A stretch of DNA of 47,034 nt from JBBDXS01 sp964418365 (GCA_964418365.1 CAYQLM010000013.1:1-47034), one strand, 5' to 3'; counted from the stretch's first letter, positions 8,174 through 15,850 are shown. Made by a program: numbers and translations. The notes: generated from the sequence alone by a model not told the origin.

Positions 8174-9180
8174 CCCTTCTTGGCGAGGAGGGCGCAGAGG
8201 TCTGCGATGCGACAGGCGTAGCCCCACTCGTTGTCGTACCAGGCGGCGACCTTGACGAGGTTGCCGGCAACGACGTTCGTCACCGGCGCGTGAACGATTG
8301 ATGAGTGCTCGTCGCCCTTCATGTCCATCGAGACGACATGGTCCTCCACGACATCGAGGATGCCCTTCATCGTCTCGGCCGCCGCCTCCCGCATCGCTGC
8401 GTTCACCTTCTCGACCGTGGTGTCCTTCTCGGTGAGGCAGACCACCTCCACGATCGAGACCGTGGGCGTAGGAACGCGGTAGGCCAGCCCGTCGAGCTTG
8501 CCTTCGATCTCGGGAATCACGACCTTGAGGGCCTTCGCGGCGCCGGTCGTGAACGGCACGATGTTGAGGGCGGCGGCGCGGCCTTCGCGGATGTCGCTGT
8601 GGCCGACGTCGAGCACGCGCTGGGTGTTCGTGTAGGCGTGCACCGTGGTCATCTGCCCCTTCTGGATACCGAAGTTATCGAGCAGCACCTTCACGACAGG
8701 CGCCAGACCGTTCGTGGTGCAGGAGGCGTTCGAGATGACGTGGTGCTTCGATGGGTCGTACTCGTGGTCGTTCACGCCCAGGACGATGGTCTTGTCCTCG
8801 TTCTTGGCGGGCGCCGAAATGATCACCTTCTTGACGGTGTCGTGGCGATGGGCGGCAGCCTTCGTCGCGTCGGTGAAGAGGCCGGTGGATTCGATGACAA
8901 GCTCGACGCCGGCGTCTCCCCACGGGATGGCGGCCGGGTCGCGTTCGGCGAAGACGGTGATCGGCTTGCCGTCGACGACGATCGAGCCGTCGCGGACCTC
9001 GACCGTGCCGTTGAAGCGGCCGTAGTTGGAGTCGTACTTGAGAAGATGGGCGTTCGTCTCGGAGGGGAAGAGGTCATTGATCGCGACGACCTCGAGCTTG
9101 TCGCCGTGCCGGTCTCGCATCGCCTTCAAGGCCTGCCGGCCGATGCGTCCGAAGCCGTTGATGCCGATTTTGACTGGCAT
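8167..9180 (-). CDS. gap: Glyceraldehyde-3-phosphate dehydrogenase, type I
   Basis: 337 residues, full length. The Rossmann start KIGINGFGRIGRQALKAM, the catalytic-cysteine motif SNASCTTNGLAP, and C-terminal WYDNEWGYACRIADL are diagnostic. The enzyme oxidises glyceraldehyde-3-phosphate with NAD(P) and phosphate in glycolysis. ATG start with AAGGAGG about 7 nt upstream. A TATGAT sequence at 9219-9214 (minus) is a candidate -10. No pgk or tpi follows as in many genomes; the next gene is a cupredoxin lipoprotein. Enolase (18816) is elsewhere in the window. Confidence 0.97.
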   Translation of the reverse strand: MPVKIGINGFGRIGRQALKAMRDRHGDKLEVVAINDLFPSETNAHLLKYDSNYGRFNGTVEVRDGSIVVDGKPITVFAERDPAAIPWGDAGVELVIESTGLFTDATKAAAHRHDTVKKVIISAPAKNEDKTIVLGVNDHEYDPSKHHVISNASCTTNGLAPVVKVLLDNFGIQKGQMTTVHAYTNTQRVLDVGHSDIREGRAAALNIVPFTTGAAKALKVVIPEIEGKLDGLAYRVPTPTVSIVEVVCLTEKDTTVEKVNAAMREAAAETMKGILDVVEDHVVSMDMKGDEHSSIVHAPVTNVVAGNLVKVAAWYDNEWGYACRIADLCALLAKKGW

Positions 9181-9266
9181 GAACCCCCTCCTTCGTCTGG
9201 TGACTGCAAGGGGATCATAGCTCAGGTGGCGGCTACGCGCCGCCGGTAAGTGGGCTCAGATTAGGG

Positions 9267-9626
9267 TTATGGTCTCCTCCAAACGCGGAACTCAGCGGGC
9301 TCGGGTAGCTTGATGATGGGTGTATCGTCGTCTCTCATGATTTCCAGTGTGTAGAGGGATCCGTCATTGGTAAGAAAGAGCAGGACGTGAATGAGCGTTC
9401 CGTCCGCATCCTCCGCCTCTCCTTCACATACTGGAGGGCTTCCGGATTCCGAGGCAATGTTGAACTCTATGCACCCATGCTCGTCTAGCGACCGCACAAG
9501 ACACTGGTCCAGCTGCCCTACGAGCTGGCGAGACACCAGTTCGTCATCGGAGCGGAGCGTCTCGATCAGCCTCTCAAGGAGTGCTCGCTCGAAAAGACTC
9601 AGCGGGCGAAAGGGTTGGTCGCTCAC
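9267..9626 (-). CDS. Small conserved-looking hypothetical protein
   Basis: 119 residues, acidic, GTG start. The N-terminus RPLSLFERALLERLIETL is an amphipathic helix; the rest alternates strands (IHVLLFLTNDGSLYTLEIMRDDDTPIIKLPEP), resembling small proteins of the DUF6984 type, but I am not certain of that. The start lies 3 nt after the stop of the Rad52-like gene, so the two are probably one transcript. No function is proposed. Confidence 0.55.
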   Translation of the reverse strand: MSDQPFRPLSLFERALLERLIETLRSDDELVSRQLVGQLDQCLVRSLDEHGCIEFNIASESGSPPVCEGEAEDADGTLIHVLLFLTNDGSLYTLEIMRDDDTPIIKLPEPAEFRVWRRP

Positions 9627-9629
9627 GAA

Positions 9630-10346
9630 CTACCTATTGACACCACCAGCGAGAATAGGAACGGCACCCGCGGCGGCGTTGGGCGCGGCGGCTGGCCGTC
9701 GCAGCAGATCGATGAACTCCGAGGCCTGGCGCTTCGAGAGCTCCGCGGGCAGGCGGCCGAACACGGCGCGGCAGCGCTGCTCGACGCCCTCTTCGCCCAT
9801 GTCGGGCTGATCGCGGCCGATGCAGTAGATGGCCTTGATCTGGGAGGGCGTGGCGCCGGGTACGCCGTCGCGGATGACTTTGAGGCCCTCGGGAGGTGAG
9901 ACGGGGGAATCGACGACGCGGGTGTGATCTAGCGGGCGCTCGGGGCGCGGCGAGGCCGCTGGCCGCGGCGTGCCAGAGGCGGACGCGCTCGCGCGCCTAC
10001 CTCGCTTCGCAGCATCCGCCGAGAAGTCGAAGTCCTCACAGAACTGGGTGCCGTAGCCGAGGGCGGCAAGCGCGCGGCCGAGCGCCTTGGTCTCGGCCTT
10101 CTCGATGTAGTCGCCGAAGTCGTCCGCGGTCTCGCTGCCCCAGCCGGTGGCGACGCCGGCTCCGGGTATGGCGGCTCGGGCGCGGAAAAGGGCCAGGCCA
10201 CCGCCGTGCTTGACGAGCTCGGTTTCGATGACGGCGTCGGGGTGTTCGGTCCGCAGCCAGAGCAGCCGCCACTTCACTTCTAAGTATTCTCTGCCGTTGA
10301 GGTTGGTCAGGTACTTGCTAGCTTCGAACGCCTTGGTCGTCGTCAT
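9630..10346 (-). CDS. Rad52/DdrA-like single-strand annealing protein candidate
   Basis: 238 residues from ATG 10346, chosen because GAGGAGG lies about 7 nt upstream and the reading frame before it is shadow. The N-terminal domain (residues 1-110) has strands then a helix with YIEKAETKALGRALAALGYG, resembling the Ex3Tx2(K/R)A(L)xxxG pattern of the Rad52/Sak/DdrA/Erf annealing superfamily. A flexible Ala/Pro/Arg linker follows. The C-terminal 50 residues (TPSQIKAIYCIGRDQPDMGE ... LSKRQASEFIDLL) form a small helical domain seen in phage and bacterial annealing-protein relatives. Predicted role: binding or annealing ssDNA in repair. The promoter carries an SOS-box-like operator (10377-10390), which supports a damage-response role. 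Family assignment is by motif only. Confidence 0.6.
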   Translation of the reverse strand: MTTTKAFEASKYLTNLNGREYLEVKWRLLWLRTEHPDAVIETELVKHGGGLALFRARAAIPGAGVATGWGSETADDFGDYIEKAETKALGRALAALGYGTQFCEDFDFSADAAKRGRRASASASGTPRPAASPRPERPLDHTRVVDSPVSPPEGLKVIRDGVPGATPSQIKAIYCIGRDQPDMGEEGVEQRCRAVFGRLPAELSKRQASEFIDLLRRPAAAPNAAAGAVPILAGGVNR

Positions 10347-10376
10347 CGCCACCCTCCTCAGGAGCCTCGCGGAGAT

Positions 10377-10405
10377 AGAATATACGTTCTGCCGGCTGCT
10401 GTCAA
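10377..10405 (-). promoter_or_regulatory. Promoter with overlapping SOS-box-like operator
   Basis: On the minus strand TTGACA (10405-10400), a 17-bp spacer and TATTCT (10382-10377) form a near-consensus promoter. AGAACGTATATTCT (10390-10377) overlaps the -10. It differs by one base from the GAAC-N4-GTTC core known for LexA/DinR of Gram-positive bacteria. The same motif type is found upstream of the dnaE2-like gene. Confidence 0.7.
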
Positions 10406-10800
10406 GGCTTTTGGCGTTTCCCAGACCGAAGCAGGCGCGGGGCGCCGATCGGGGGTGGACGAGGGGTTGTCGCCCGAGTAGACTAGCGTCGTTGGTGGCG
10501 CGGTCGGTGCGCGCGGCGGTGCGATGACGGCGCAAGTGATGTTTGGTGCGATCGGGTCGCGGGTGTGATCTTCGAGGAGATCGTGCGGGGGATCATCGCG
10601 CGGGAAGATCGCGCAATGGCGCAGCGCGTTAGCGGGACGCGCGACGTGATCGATGCACGTGTTGGAAAGAGATCACGGAAACAGTCAAATCTTTATGTGC
10701 GAGCGTGGCAAAAGTGTAGACAGACCGGGTGGTGACGCGTATGATTGGTGCATTCCCCAAGCCCCGGCACAGTTGCACTGCATGAGGTGAGCACAGCGTC
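10406..10800. other. Intergenic region with clustered GATC sites
   Basis: I see no convincing gene in this stretch. It contains seven GATC sites between about 10547 and 10675. A GAGGTGA sequence (10785-10791) ahead of the xer ATG serves as its ribosome binding site. Open frames on the opposite strand look like shadows of high-GC DNA. Confidence 0.4.
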
Positions 10801-11715
10801 ATGGAAGATCGCATCGGCCACTTCCTTCATTTCTTGTCTGCGGAAAAGGGAGCGTCGGACAACACCATCGCGGCGTATCGAAACGACCTGAGTCAGTTCC
10901 ATCTTTACCTCTCGACGATCAACCTGAACGGTCGCGCCCAAACCGATTGGACGCGGATCAACAAGGACGTGATCATCAACTACGTGCAGGAGCTCAAGGA
11001 GCGGCGTTACGCGGAAGCGTCCGTTGCGCGGAAGGTTGCGGCGATGAAGTCGTTCTTCCAGTTTCTGCAGGCGGAGGGAGCGATCCAGGGCAACCCCACC
11101 GAAAGTCTGGAGGCGCCGCGCGTCGGCAAGACGCTGCCCAGGCCGCTTACCGTGCAGCAGATCGATGAGCTGCTGGAGCAACCGTGCAAGCGCAAGACGC
11201 CGGAGGCGTCACGCGACCAGGCGATGCTCGAGCTGCTCTACGCGACAGGGTTGCGGGTGACAGAGCTCGTGTCGCTGGACATGGAGAGCATCACGCTCGA
11301 CCCGAAGACGCCGAGCGCGCGCTGCCTGGGCAAGGGCGCGAAGGAGCGCAGCGTACCGATGAACGAGCACGCGTTTCGGGCGCTCGTTTCGTATCTGAAT
11401 GAAGGACGCCCGCGCTTGGTGAAGGCGAAGCCGGAGTGCGCGCTGTTTGTCAACCGGCGGGGCGACCGGCTCACGCGCCAGGGCTTCTGGCTGATCCTCA
11501 AGCAGTACGCCAAAGAAGCGGGCATTCAGGGAACGGTCACGCCTCATTCCTTGCGTCACAGCTTTGCCACTCATATGCTCAGGGGCGGCGCGCCGCTTCG
11601 CAGCGTGCAAGAGCTCCTCGGCCATGCCAACATCTCCACGACCCAGGTGTACACGCAGATTACAGATGAGCACGTGCGCCGCGTTTATGAGGCGGCGCAC
11701 CCTCGCGCGAGATAG
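10801..11715 (+). CDS. xerD: Tyrosine site-specific recombinase, XerC/XerD type
   Basis: 304 residues, the usual Xer length. The N-terminal SAM-like core-binding domain (1-90) is followed by the catalytic domain with all expected residues: Arg in ATGLRVTEL, Lys in GKGAKERSVP, HSLRH, LGHANISTTQVY with the nucleophilic Tyr. Xer proteins resolve chromosome dimers at dif, and related proteins act as integrases. Nothing adjacent looks like an integrated element, so a housekeeping Xer is more likely; XerC versus XerD cannot be settled from one copy. Its end overlaps the start of the following protease gene. Confidence 0.9.
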   Translation: MEDRIGHFLHFLSAEKGASDNTIAAYRNDLSQFHLYLSTINLNGRAQTDWTRINKDVIINYVQELKERRYAEASVARKVAAMKSFFQFLQAEGAIQGNPTESLEAPRVGKTLPRPLTVQQIDELLEQPCKRKTPEASRDQAMLELLYATGLRVTELVSLDMESITLDPKTPSARCLGKGAKERSVPMNEHAFRALVSYLNEGRPRLVKAKPECALFVNRRGDRLTRQGFWLILKQYAKEAGIQGTVTPHSLRHSFATHMLRGGAPLRSVQELLGHANISTTQVYTQITDEHVRRVYEAAHPRAR

Positions 11716-13630
11716 CGCGAGCGTCTCTCCTCCCCGGCAGCGCCGCCCCCGTTCAATCGGGGCGGCGCTGTTCTTACTGCTCGCCTTCGCCCTTGGGCTT
11801 TCGTGCGGCGGTGGGTCGTCGACGGGGGCCGGGACGTCCACGCGAGCCGCGACCGCCCCTCCTACGATCTCGAGTAGCGATCAGCCGGCGCAACGAGACC
11901 TCGTCGATCTCGCGCGGCGGCTGCAGGGCGCCGTCTCGCCCGCGCGGTCGGTGCAGCTGCCGCCGCTCAACGTTGGCGACGTCCAGCAGTTCGATCTCGC
12001 GCAACTGCCCAGTGATCCGGCGCAGCCGCCCGCCACCGGGTACATCTCCGCGACGGTGCGGGCCGTGTCCGATCACGCGTACTTCCTGTTCGAGGACGGT
12101 GGGCCAGGGATCGATGACGGCGAAGTGCAAGCTTCGGTGAGCTCGTTCGAGAGCACCATCTGGCCCCAGACCACCGGCGTCTTCGGTCTGCCCGCGATCC
12201 CGGGCGTCGATGGGGATCCACGCATCGTGATCCTCCATGCCGACCTCGGTGAGTCGACCGGTGGCTACGTGAACGGAGACGATGCCTACCCGCGGCCGGT
12301 CGCGGCGCATAGTAACCAGCGCGAGATCTTATACATCAATGTCAGCGTGCGCCCTCTCGGGTCCGCTGGGTACGAGCACGTGGTGGCCCACGAGCTGCAG
12401 CACCTCATCCACCGCGCGCACAACGGCGACGCCGAGACCTGGCTCAACGAGGGGCTCTCGGAGTACGCGGGCGACCTGATAGGTGGCCAAACGCAGTACG
12501 AGTCCTTCCTCAATGAGCCGGATACGCAGTTCAACGCCTGGCCCGGCGGATCGAACGCGCACTACGGCGCGAGCGGGCTCTTCGTCGACTACCTCGCCGG
12601 ACTGGGTGGAACCGGCGTTGGGCGGCTAGCGTCCGAGCCGGGCATCGGGACAGAGGGTGTGCGCAACTTCCTGCGCGATAGAGAACTCCCCCTGTCGTTC
12701 GAGGACGTAGCAGCGAACTGGGCCGTGGCGAACCTGTTGGACGAGCCGAGTGGACCCTACAGCTACCCCACCCGGAGCGTGGGGCCGGCTGCGACAAAGA
12801 ACGTCGAATCGACGGGTCTGGTCGCTGGCGACGTGCACCAGTTCGGCACGGACTACCTCGAGTTCGACGCGGGCAGCTTCTCAGGGCCGGTGGGGGTCTC
12901 GTTCTTCGGTGATACGCAGGCGCCGGTGATCGCGGGCCAGGCCTCGGCGCAGGGCGGGTTCTGGTACTCCGGCCAGGGCGACAACATCGACAGCACGCTG
13001 ACGCGCGAGCTAGACCTCTCGAAGGTCGACAAGGCGACCCTGACGTTCCGCACATGGTTCGACACCGAGCACTCGTTCGACTGGGGCTACACAGAGGTCT
13101 CGAAGGATGGCGGGAAGACGTGGCAGGTGCTGGCAGGGACGCAGACGTCGACCGACGACCCGCTGGGCGTGGCGTACGGGCCGGGCTACAGCGGAACGAG
13201 CGGCGGCGGAGGTGAGCCGGCCTGGGTGGACGAGCGGATGGACCTCACGCCGTTTGCTGGCTCGAAGGTGCTGCTGCGCTTCGAGCTGATCAACGACGAC
13301 GGCACGAGCCTGCCCGGCTGGGCGGTCGACAACATCGCGGTGCCCGAGATCGGCTTCTCGGACGCTGCCGGTTCGGACAACGGCTGGCAGCGGCAGGGCT
13401 TCCGGCGCGTCGAGCAGGAGTTGCCGCAGCGGTTCGCCCTGCGGCTGGTGACGTACGGGACGTCGAGGGAGGTACAGACGATCACGCCGGACGCGCAGAA
13501 TCGCGCGACGATCGACCTGTCCGGCCTGGGGACGGACTACCAGAAGGCGGTGCTGGTCGTGCTGGGCGAGACGGACGGTACGATGGAGCCGGCCCACTAT
13601 CGATACGATGTGGAGGAAGGAGCACCCTAG
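11687..13630 (+). CDS. Secreted zinc metalloprotease lipoprotein, immune-inhibitor-A-like
   Basis: 647 residues from ATG 11687 (29-nt overlap with xer). After a basic N-terminus comes a hydrophobic segment ending GLSC, a probable lipobox, then a Ser/Thr linker. HELQHLIH (around residue 235) and NEGLSEYAGD (about 20 residues later) give the HExxH plus downstream Glu arrangement of gluzincin-type zinc peptidases (M6/M30-like). The C-terminal half contains WYSGQGDNIDSTLTRELDLS and PGWAVDNIAVPEIGF, a jelly-roll-like domain as in immune inhibitor A and related exoproteases. Probable role: cell-surface or released protein degradation. The assignment to M6 rather than another HExxH family is tentative. 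Confidence 0.8.
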   Translation: MRRRTLARDSASVSPPRQRRPRSIGAALFLLLAFALGLSCGGGSSTGAGTSTRAATAPPTISSSDQPAQRDLVDLARRLQGAVSPARSVQLPPLNVGDVQQFDLAQLPSDPAQPPATGYISATVRAVSDHAYFLFEDGGPGIDDGEVQASVSSFESTIWPQTTGVFGLPAIPGVDGDPRIVILHADLGESTGGYVNGDDAYPRPVAAHSNQREILYINVSVRPLGSAGYEHVVAHELQHLIHRAHNGDAETWLNEGLSEYAGDLIGGQTQYESFLNEPDTQFNAWPGGSNAHYGASGLFVDYLAGLGGTGVGRLASEPGIGTEGVRNFLRDRELPLSFEDVAANWAVANLLDEPSGPYSYPTRSVGPAATKNVESTGLVAGDVHQFGTDYLEFDAGSFSGPVGVSFFGDTQAPVIAGQASAQGGFWYSGQGDNIDSTLTRELDLSKVDKATLTFRTWFDTEHSFDWGYTEVSKDGGKTWQVLAGTQTSTDDPLGVAYGPGYSGTSGGGGEPAWVDERMDLTPFAGSKVLLRFELINDDGTSLPGWAVDNIAVPEIGFSDAAGSDNGWQRQGFRRVEQELPQRFALRLVTYGTSREVQTITPDAQNRATIDLSGLGTDYQKAVLVVLGETDGTMEPAHYRYDVEEGAP

Positions 13631-13813
13631 AGAAGACTGTAGCCGAGCCTTTCCAGGCTCGGCAGGCGAGGCTGGAAAGCCTCGCCTACGGGATCGATGT
13701 GCAGGAGGGAGCGCCCTAGAGTGAGGGACCGTAGCTCAGTCTTTCCATGCTCGGCAGGCGAGGCTGGAAAGCCTCGCCTACGGGATCGATGTGGAGGAAG
13801 GAGCACCCTGATG
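13607..13813. repeat. Tandem duplication of the protease gene end carrying a Shine-Dalgarno site
   Basis: The segment GATGTGGAGGAAGGAGCACC, which encodes the last residues of the protease gene, recurs at 13696 and 13788 (periods 89 and 92 bp). Between copies lie hairpins, e.g. GGCGAGGCT-GGAA-AGCCTCGCC and GAGCC-TTTCCA-GGCTC. The third copy ends just before the ridA ATG, so its GGAGGAAGGAG acts as the ridA ribosome binding site. Confidence 0.8.
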
Positions 13814-14179
13814 GCAAAGCAAGTCTACCCGAGCAAGCTGCCCTACCCATTCTCGGCCGCGGTGCGGACGGGCAACCTGCTCTTCCTCTCAGGCCAGGTG
13901 GGCATGCGAGAGGGCAAGCTGGGCGAAGGCATCGAGGAGCAGACGCGCTTCGTGCTGGAGAACATCCGCGACGTGCTCGCCAACGCGGGCTGCTCGTTCG
14001 AAGACGTGGTGAAGGTGCTCGTCTTCATGACCGACATGTCGCTCTGGCCGAAGATGAACGACGTCTACAGCCAGTACTTCCCGAAGGACCCACCGGCGCG
14101 AACAGCCGTGGGCGTGACCGCTCTCCCGCTCCCAGGCCTGCTGCTCGAGATGGAGTGCGTCGCCGAGGTACAGGGCTAG
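13811..14179 (+). CDS. ridA: RidA/YjgF/YER057c family enamine/imine deaminase
   Basis: 122 residues. Family marks include PYPFSAAVRTGNLLFLSGQV near the start, the central NAGCSFEDVVKVLVFMTDM and C-terminal PPARTAVGVTALPLPGLLLE, where the Arg is the carboxylate-binding residue of RidA. RidA hydrolyses reactive 2-aminoacrylate-type enamines formed by PLP enzymes. The ATG at 13811 follows an excellent Shine-Dalgarno site supplied by the upstream tandem repeat; an in-frame start further upstream lies in repeat DNA and is unlikely. Confidence 0.92.
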   Translation: MAKQVYPSKLPYPFSAAVRTGNLLFLSGQVGMREGKLGEGIEEQTRFVLENIRDVLANAGCSFEDVVKVLVFMTDMSLWPKMNDVYSQYFPKDPPARTAVGVTALPLPGLLLEMECVAEVQG

Positions 14180-14187
14180 GTACGAGG

Positions 14188-14213
14188 GCCCAACGCCTCG
14201 CGGTGGTAGAATA
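14188..14213 (+). repeat. Direct repeat, left copy (DR-L)
   Basis: GCCCAACGCCTCGCGGTGG followed by TAGAATA; one mismatch to the copy at 15818-15843. The right copy serves as the nitrilase promoter. The pair brackets a 1.6-kb stretch of small genes. Confidence 0.75.
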
Positions 14214-14222
14214 ATTGCTACC

Positions 14223-14507
14223 TCAGCGCCGAGCGCGTTGACGGTGGCGCGGCGCGGGCGCACGAGCGTCTAGTCGAGCTTCAAGTTTTTTCACCAGCAG
14301 AGCGAAGGTGCTGAGACCGGCAAACATGCCACCGATGATGGCGGCTAACCGCACTTGCGACCATAAACCGAGCGGCAGGCTCGGCCCGACGCCGATGGCG
14401 TGCTCTAGGCTCAAGGGTACGAGCAGGAGAAACATGAGCCCCATGAGGAAAAAGAGGACGAACAGGTCGACCAGGACAATGCACCACTTGCCGAGAGTCC
14501 GAGTCAT
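14223..14507 (-). CDS. Small two-helix membrane protein, unrecognised
   Basis: 94 residues with two clear membrane segments (about residues 8-33 and 48-70) and a very basic C-terminal tail. It lies 12 nt downstream of the PD-(D/E)XK-like gene on the same strand, so the two may be one operon. No family recognised. No strong Shine-Dalgarno site. Confidence 0.45.
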   Translation of the reverse strand: MTRTLGKWCIVLVDLFVLFFLMGLMFLLLVPLSLEHAIGVGPSLPLGLWSQVRLAAIIGGMFAGLSTFALLVKKLEARLDARAPAPRHRQRARR

Positions 14508-14519
14508 ATTACGGCCCGC

Positions 14520-14981
14520 CTACGCCACATCAAGTCCGAGCGTGTCCCACTTGTCTAGGTACTCGCCCTCCCCGTCCCAGAAGGCCCGCATGGTGTTGTC
14601 CGGCGGCGGTTCCCTTCCCCGCTCCTGATACCATCGCCGATACTGCTCCCCAACCAGGCGGGCCATGTCGGTGCTCGGCACGACGAAGAACTCCGGCTGG
14701 CCGCCGCCATTGAGGTTGACGAGGACGTAGAACAGGTTGTCAGCGAAGTAGTCCTCGGCCTTCTGGTGCATCAGCCAGTGTCGCCTCGATCCCTGGTTAG
14801 TCTTGACCTGGATCGCTACTGTCCGGCTGGCGTCGGCGTTCGACGCAAGGATGTCTACGCCCCGTGTGTTGCGGAGCGTGATCGAGGCGATGTAGCCCAT
14901 GCGGGATAGCTCCGCCGCAACGAAGTATTCGCCGGAGACGCCGGAGAGGATGCCAGACAGGTTGTTGCCGTTCCTGGCCAT
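14520..14981 (-). CDS. PD-(D/E)XK nuclease-fold protein candidate
   Basis: 153 residues from ATG 14981, preferred over the GTG at 15014 because GAGGG lies about 10 nt upstream. GEYFVAAELSRMGY, NTRGVDILA and VAIQVKTN give the Glu ... Asp ... QxK arrangement of the restriction-endonuclease-like fold, as in DUF4365-type and resolvase-like nucleases. A catalytic role is plausible but unproven. It is the largest gene of the 1.6-kb insertion and is more AT-rich than the flanks. It could be an orphan modification- or defence-related nuclease. Confidence 0.6.
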   Translation of the reverse strand: MARNGNNLSGILSGVSGEYFVAAELSRMGYIASITLRNTRGVDILASNADASRTVAIQVKTNQGSRRHWLMHQKAEDYFADNLFYVLVNLNGGGQPEFFVVPSTDMARLVGEQYRRWYQERGREPPPDNTMRAFWDGEGEYLDKWDTLGLDVA

Positions 14982-15033
14982 GTTGGATTCCGCCCTCTCT
15001 GGAAGTATCGGCACGGGCCGTTAGAGGTGGAGT

Positions 15034-15062
15034 TTGACGGCGCATCCGCTCGCTGCCACAAT
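15034..15062 (+). promoter_or_regulatory. Candidate promoter for the small gene at 15087
   Basis: TTGACG (15034-15039), 17-bp spacer, CACAAT (15057-15062). Confidence 0.45.
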
Positions 15063-15086
15063 TGCAGTGAAGGGAGGGCGGGATTG

Positions 15087-15335
15087 ATGGCCGCCCAATT
15101 CGTCAGACGGCTAACAAACACCTGCACAGGTTACTCCGGCCCCAATAGAGAGGTTGGGTGGGAGCGCCTGATCTCTGTCTCGACAGTAGACGCTAAGATG
15201 GTTGCTGTCGCACTCCATGCCCGTGAGAGCGGCGTCGAGCACGAAGACATGGGGCTGGCGGTGACACGTGCTGGGGCGAGGGAGCTAGCCGAGACCTTGC
15301 TTCACGCAGTAGACGTGTTGCACTCAGACGCTTAG
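15087..15335 (+). CDS. Small hypothetical protein
   Basis: 82 residues from ATG 15087, chosen for AAGGGAGG about 9 nt upstream and a candidate promoter at 15034-15062. The C-terminal half (MGLAVTRAGARELAETLLHA) looks like a strand followed by an amphipathic helix, a pattern of many small regulators or partner proteins, but no family is recognised. It is divergent from the nuclease-like gene. Confidence 0.45.
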   Translation: MAAQFVRRLTNTCTGYSGPNREVGWERLISVSTVDAKMVAVALHARESGVEHEDMGLAVTRAGARELAETLLHAVDVLHSDA

Positions 15336-15353
15336 AGAGGCGTCTCTACGCCG

Positions 15354-15608
15354 CTACTCATCCGGCGGGAAGTAGTAGGGGAGGACCTTCGCAGCCAAGC
15401 CGCCGACCAAGATCACTACAGGCATTGCCACGAAGGGACTCGCGCCATGCGTTACTGCGACGAGGATGCCAACGACGGCAATCGGGATCATCACCAGGCT
15501 GGTTATCGCAAAGGCGAGGCGTATGCGCGGTCGGCTGGGATCGCCCTTCGGCGTTGGAGCTGTAGGGAGATTTCGCGGACGGCTGCTGCTCTCAAGCAAA
15601 ACGCGCAC
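15354..15608 (-). CDS. Possible small membrane protein
   Basis: 84 residues, GTG start, two hydrophobic segments (about 31-53 and 58-77) after a Pro/Arg-rich N-terminus. It is the last reading frame within the insertion. No Shine-Dalgarno site or family is evident. The remaining stretch 15609-15817 shows no gene that I can support. Confidence 0.35.
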   Translation of the reverse strand: MRVLLESSSRPRNLPTAPTPKGDPSRPRIRLAFAITSLVMIPIAVVGILVAVTHGASPFVAMPVVILVGGLAAKVLPYYFPPDE

Positions 15609-15817
15609 CTCAATTCCAAGGCGGCTTCCAGCCTTGTCCTTGAGGGCGCGCCTTATGGTCTGTTCGGACGTGCCCTAAACGTCGTCGGGAACCGCCTCCT
15701 ACCGAACATAGCCGCCGCCGCGACCCAGTACCCAGGTTGCGATTCCGTGAGGAGCATAATCCACCTCTGCCAGCAACGTCAAGGAGAGCCAGTCAAGCCA
15801 GGCGCCTTTTATTGAAA

Positions 15818-15843
15818 GCCCAACGCCTCTCGGTGGTAGAATA
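15818..15843 (+). repeat. Direct repeat, right copy (DR-R), containing the nitrilase promoter
   Basis: GCCCAACGCCTCTCGGTGG followed by TAGAATA. It contains an extended -10 (TGGTAGAAT, -10 at 15837-15842) only 8 nt before the nitrilase ATG, which predicts a leaderless or nearly leaderless mRNA. TTGAAA at 15812-15817 is a possible -35 at a long 19-bp spacing. Confidence 0.7.
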
Positions 15844-15850
15844 GGCATCG

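Noticed and set aside
10801..11715. Integrase of a mobile element covering the neighbouring genes
   Set aside because: Length and motifs fit a housekeeping Xer; there are no flanking att-like repeats, tRNA or cargo genes, and the 1.6-kb insertion lies 3 kb away with its own repeats.
15447..15815. Plus-strand frames inside the 1.6-kb insertion after 15400
   Set aside because: No Shine-Dalgarno site or family similarity; composition is that of shadow or non-coding DNA.
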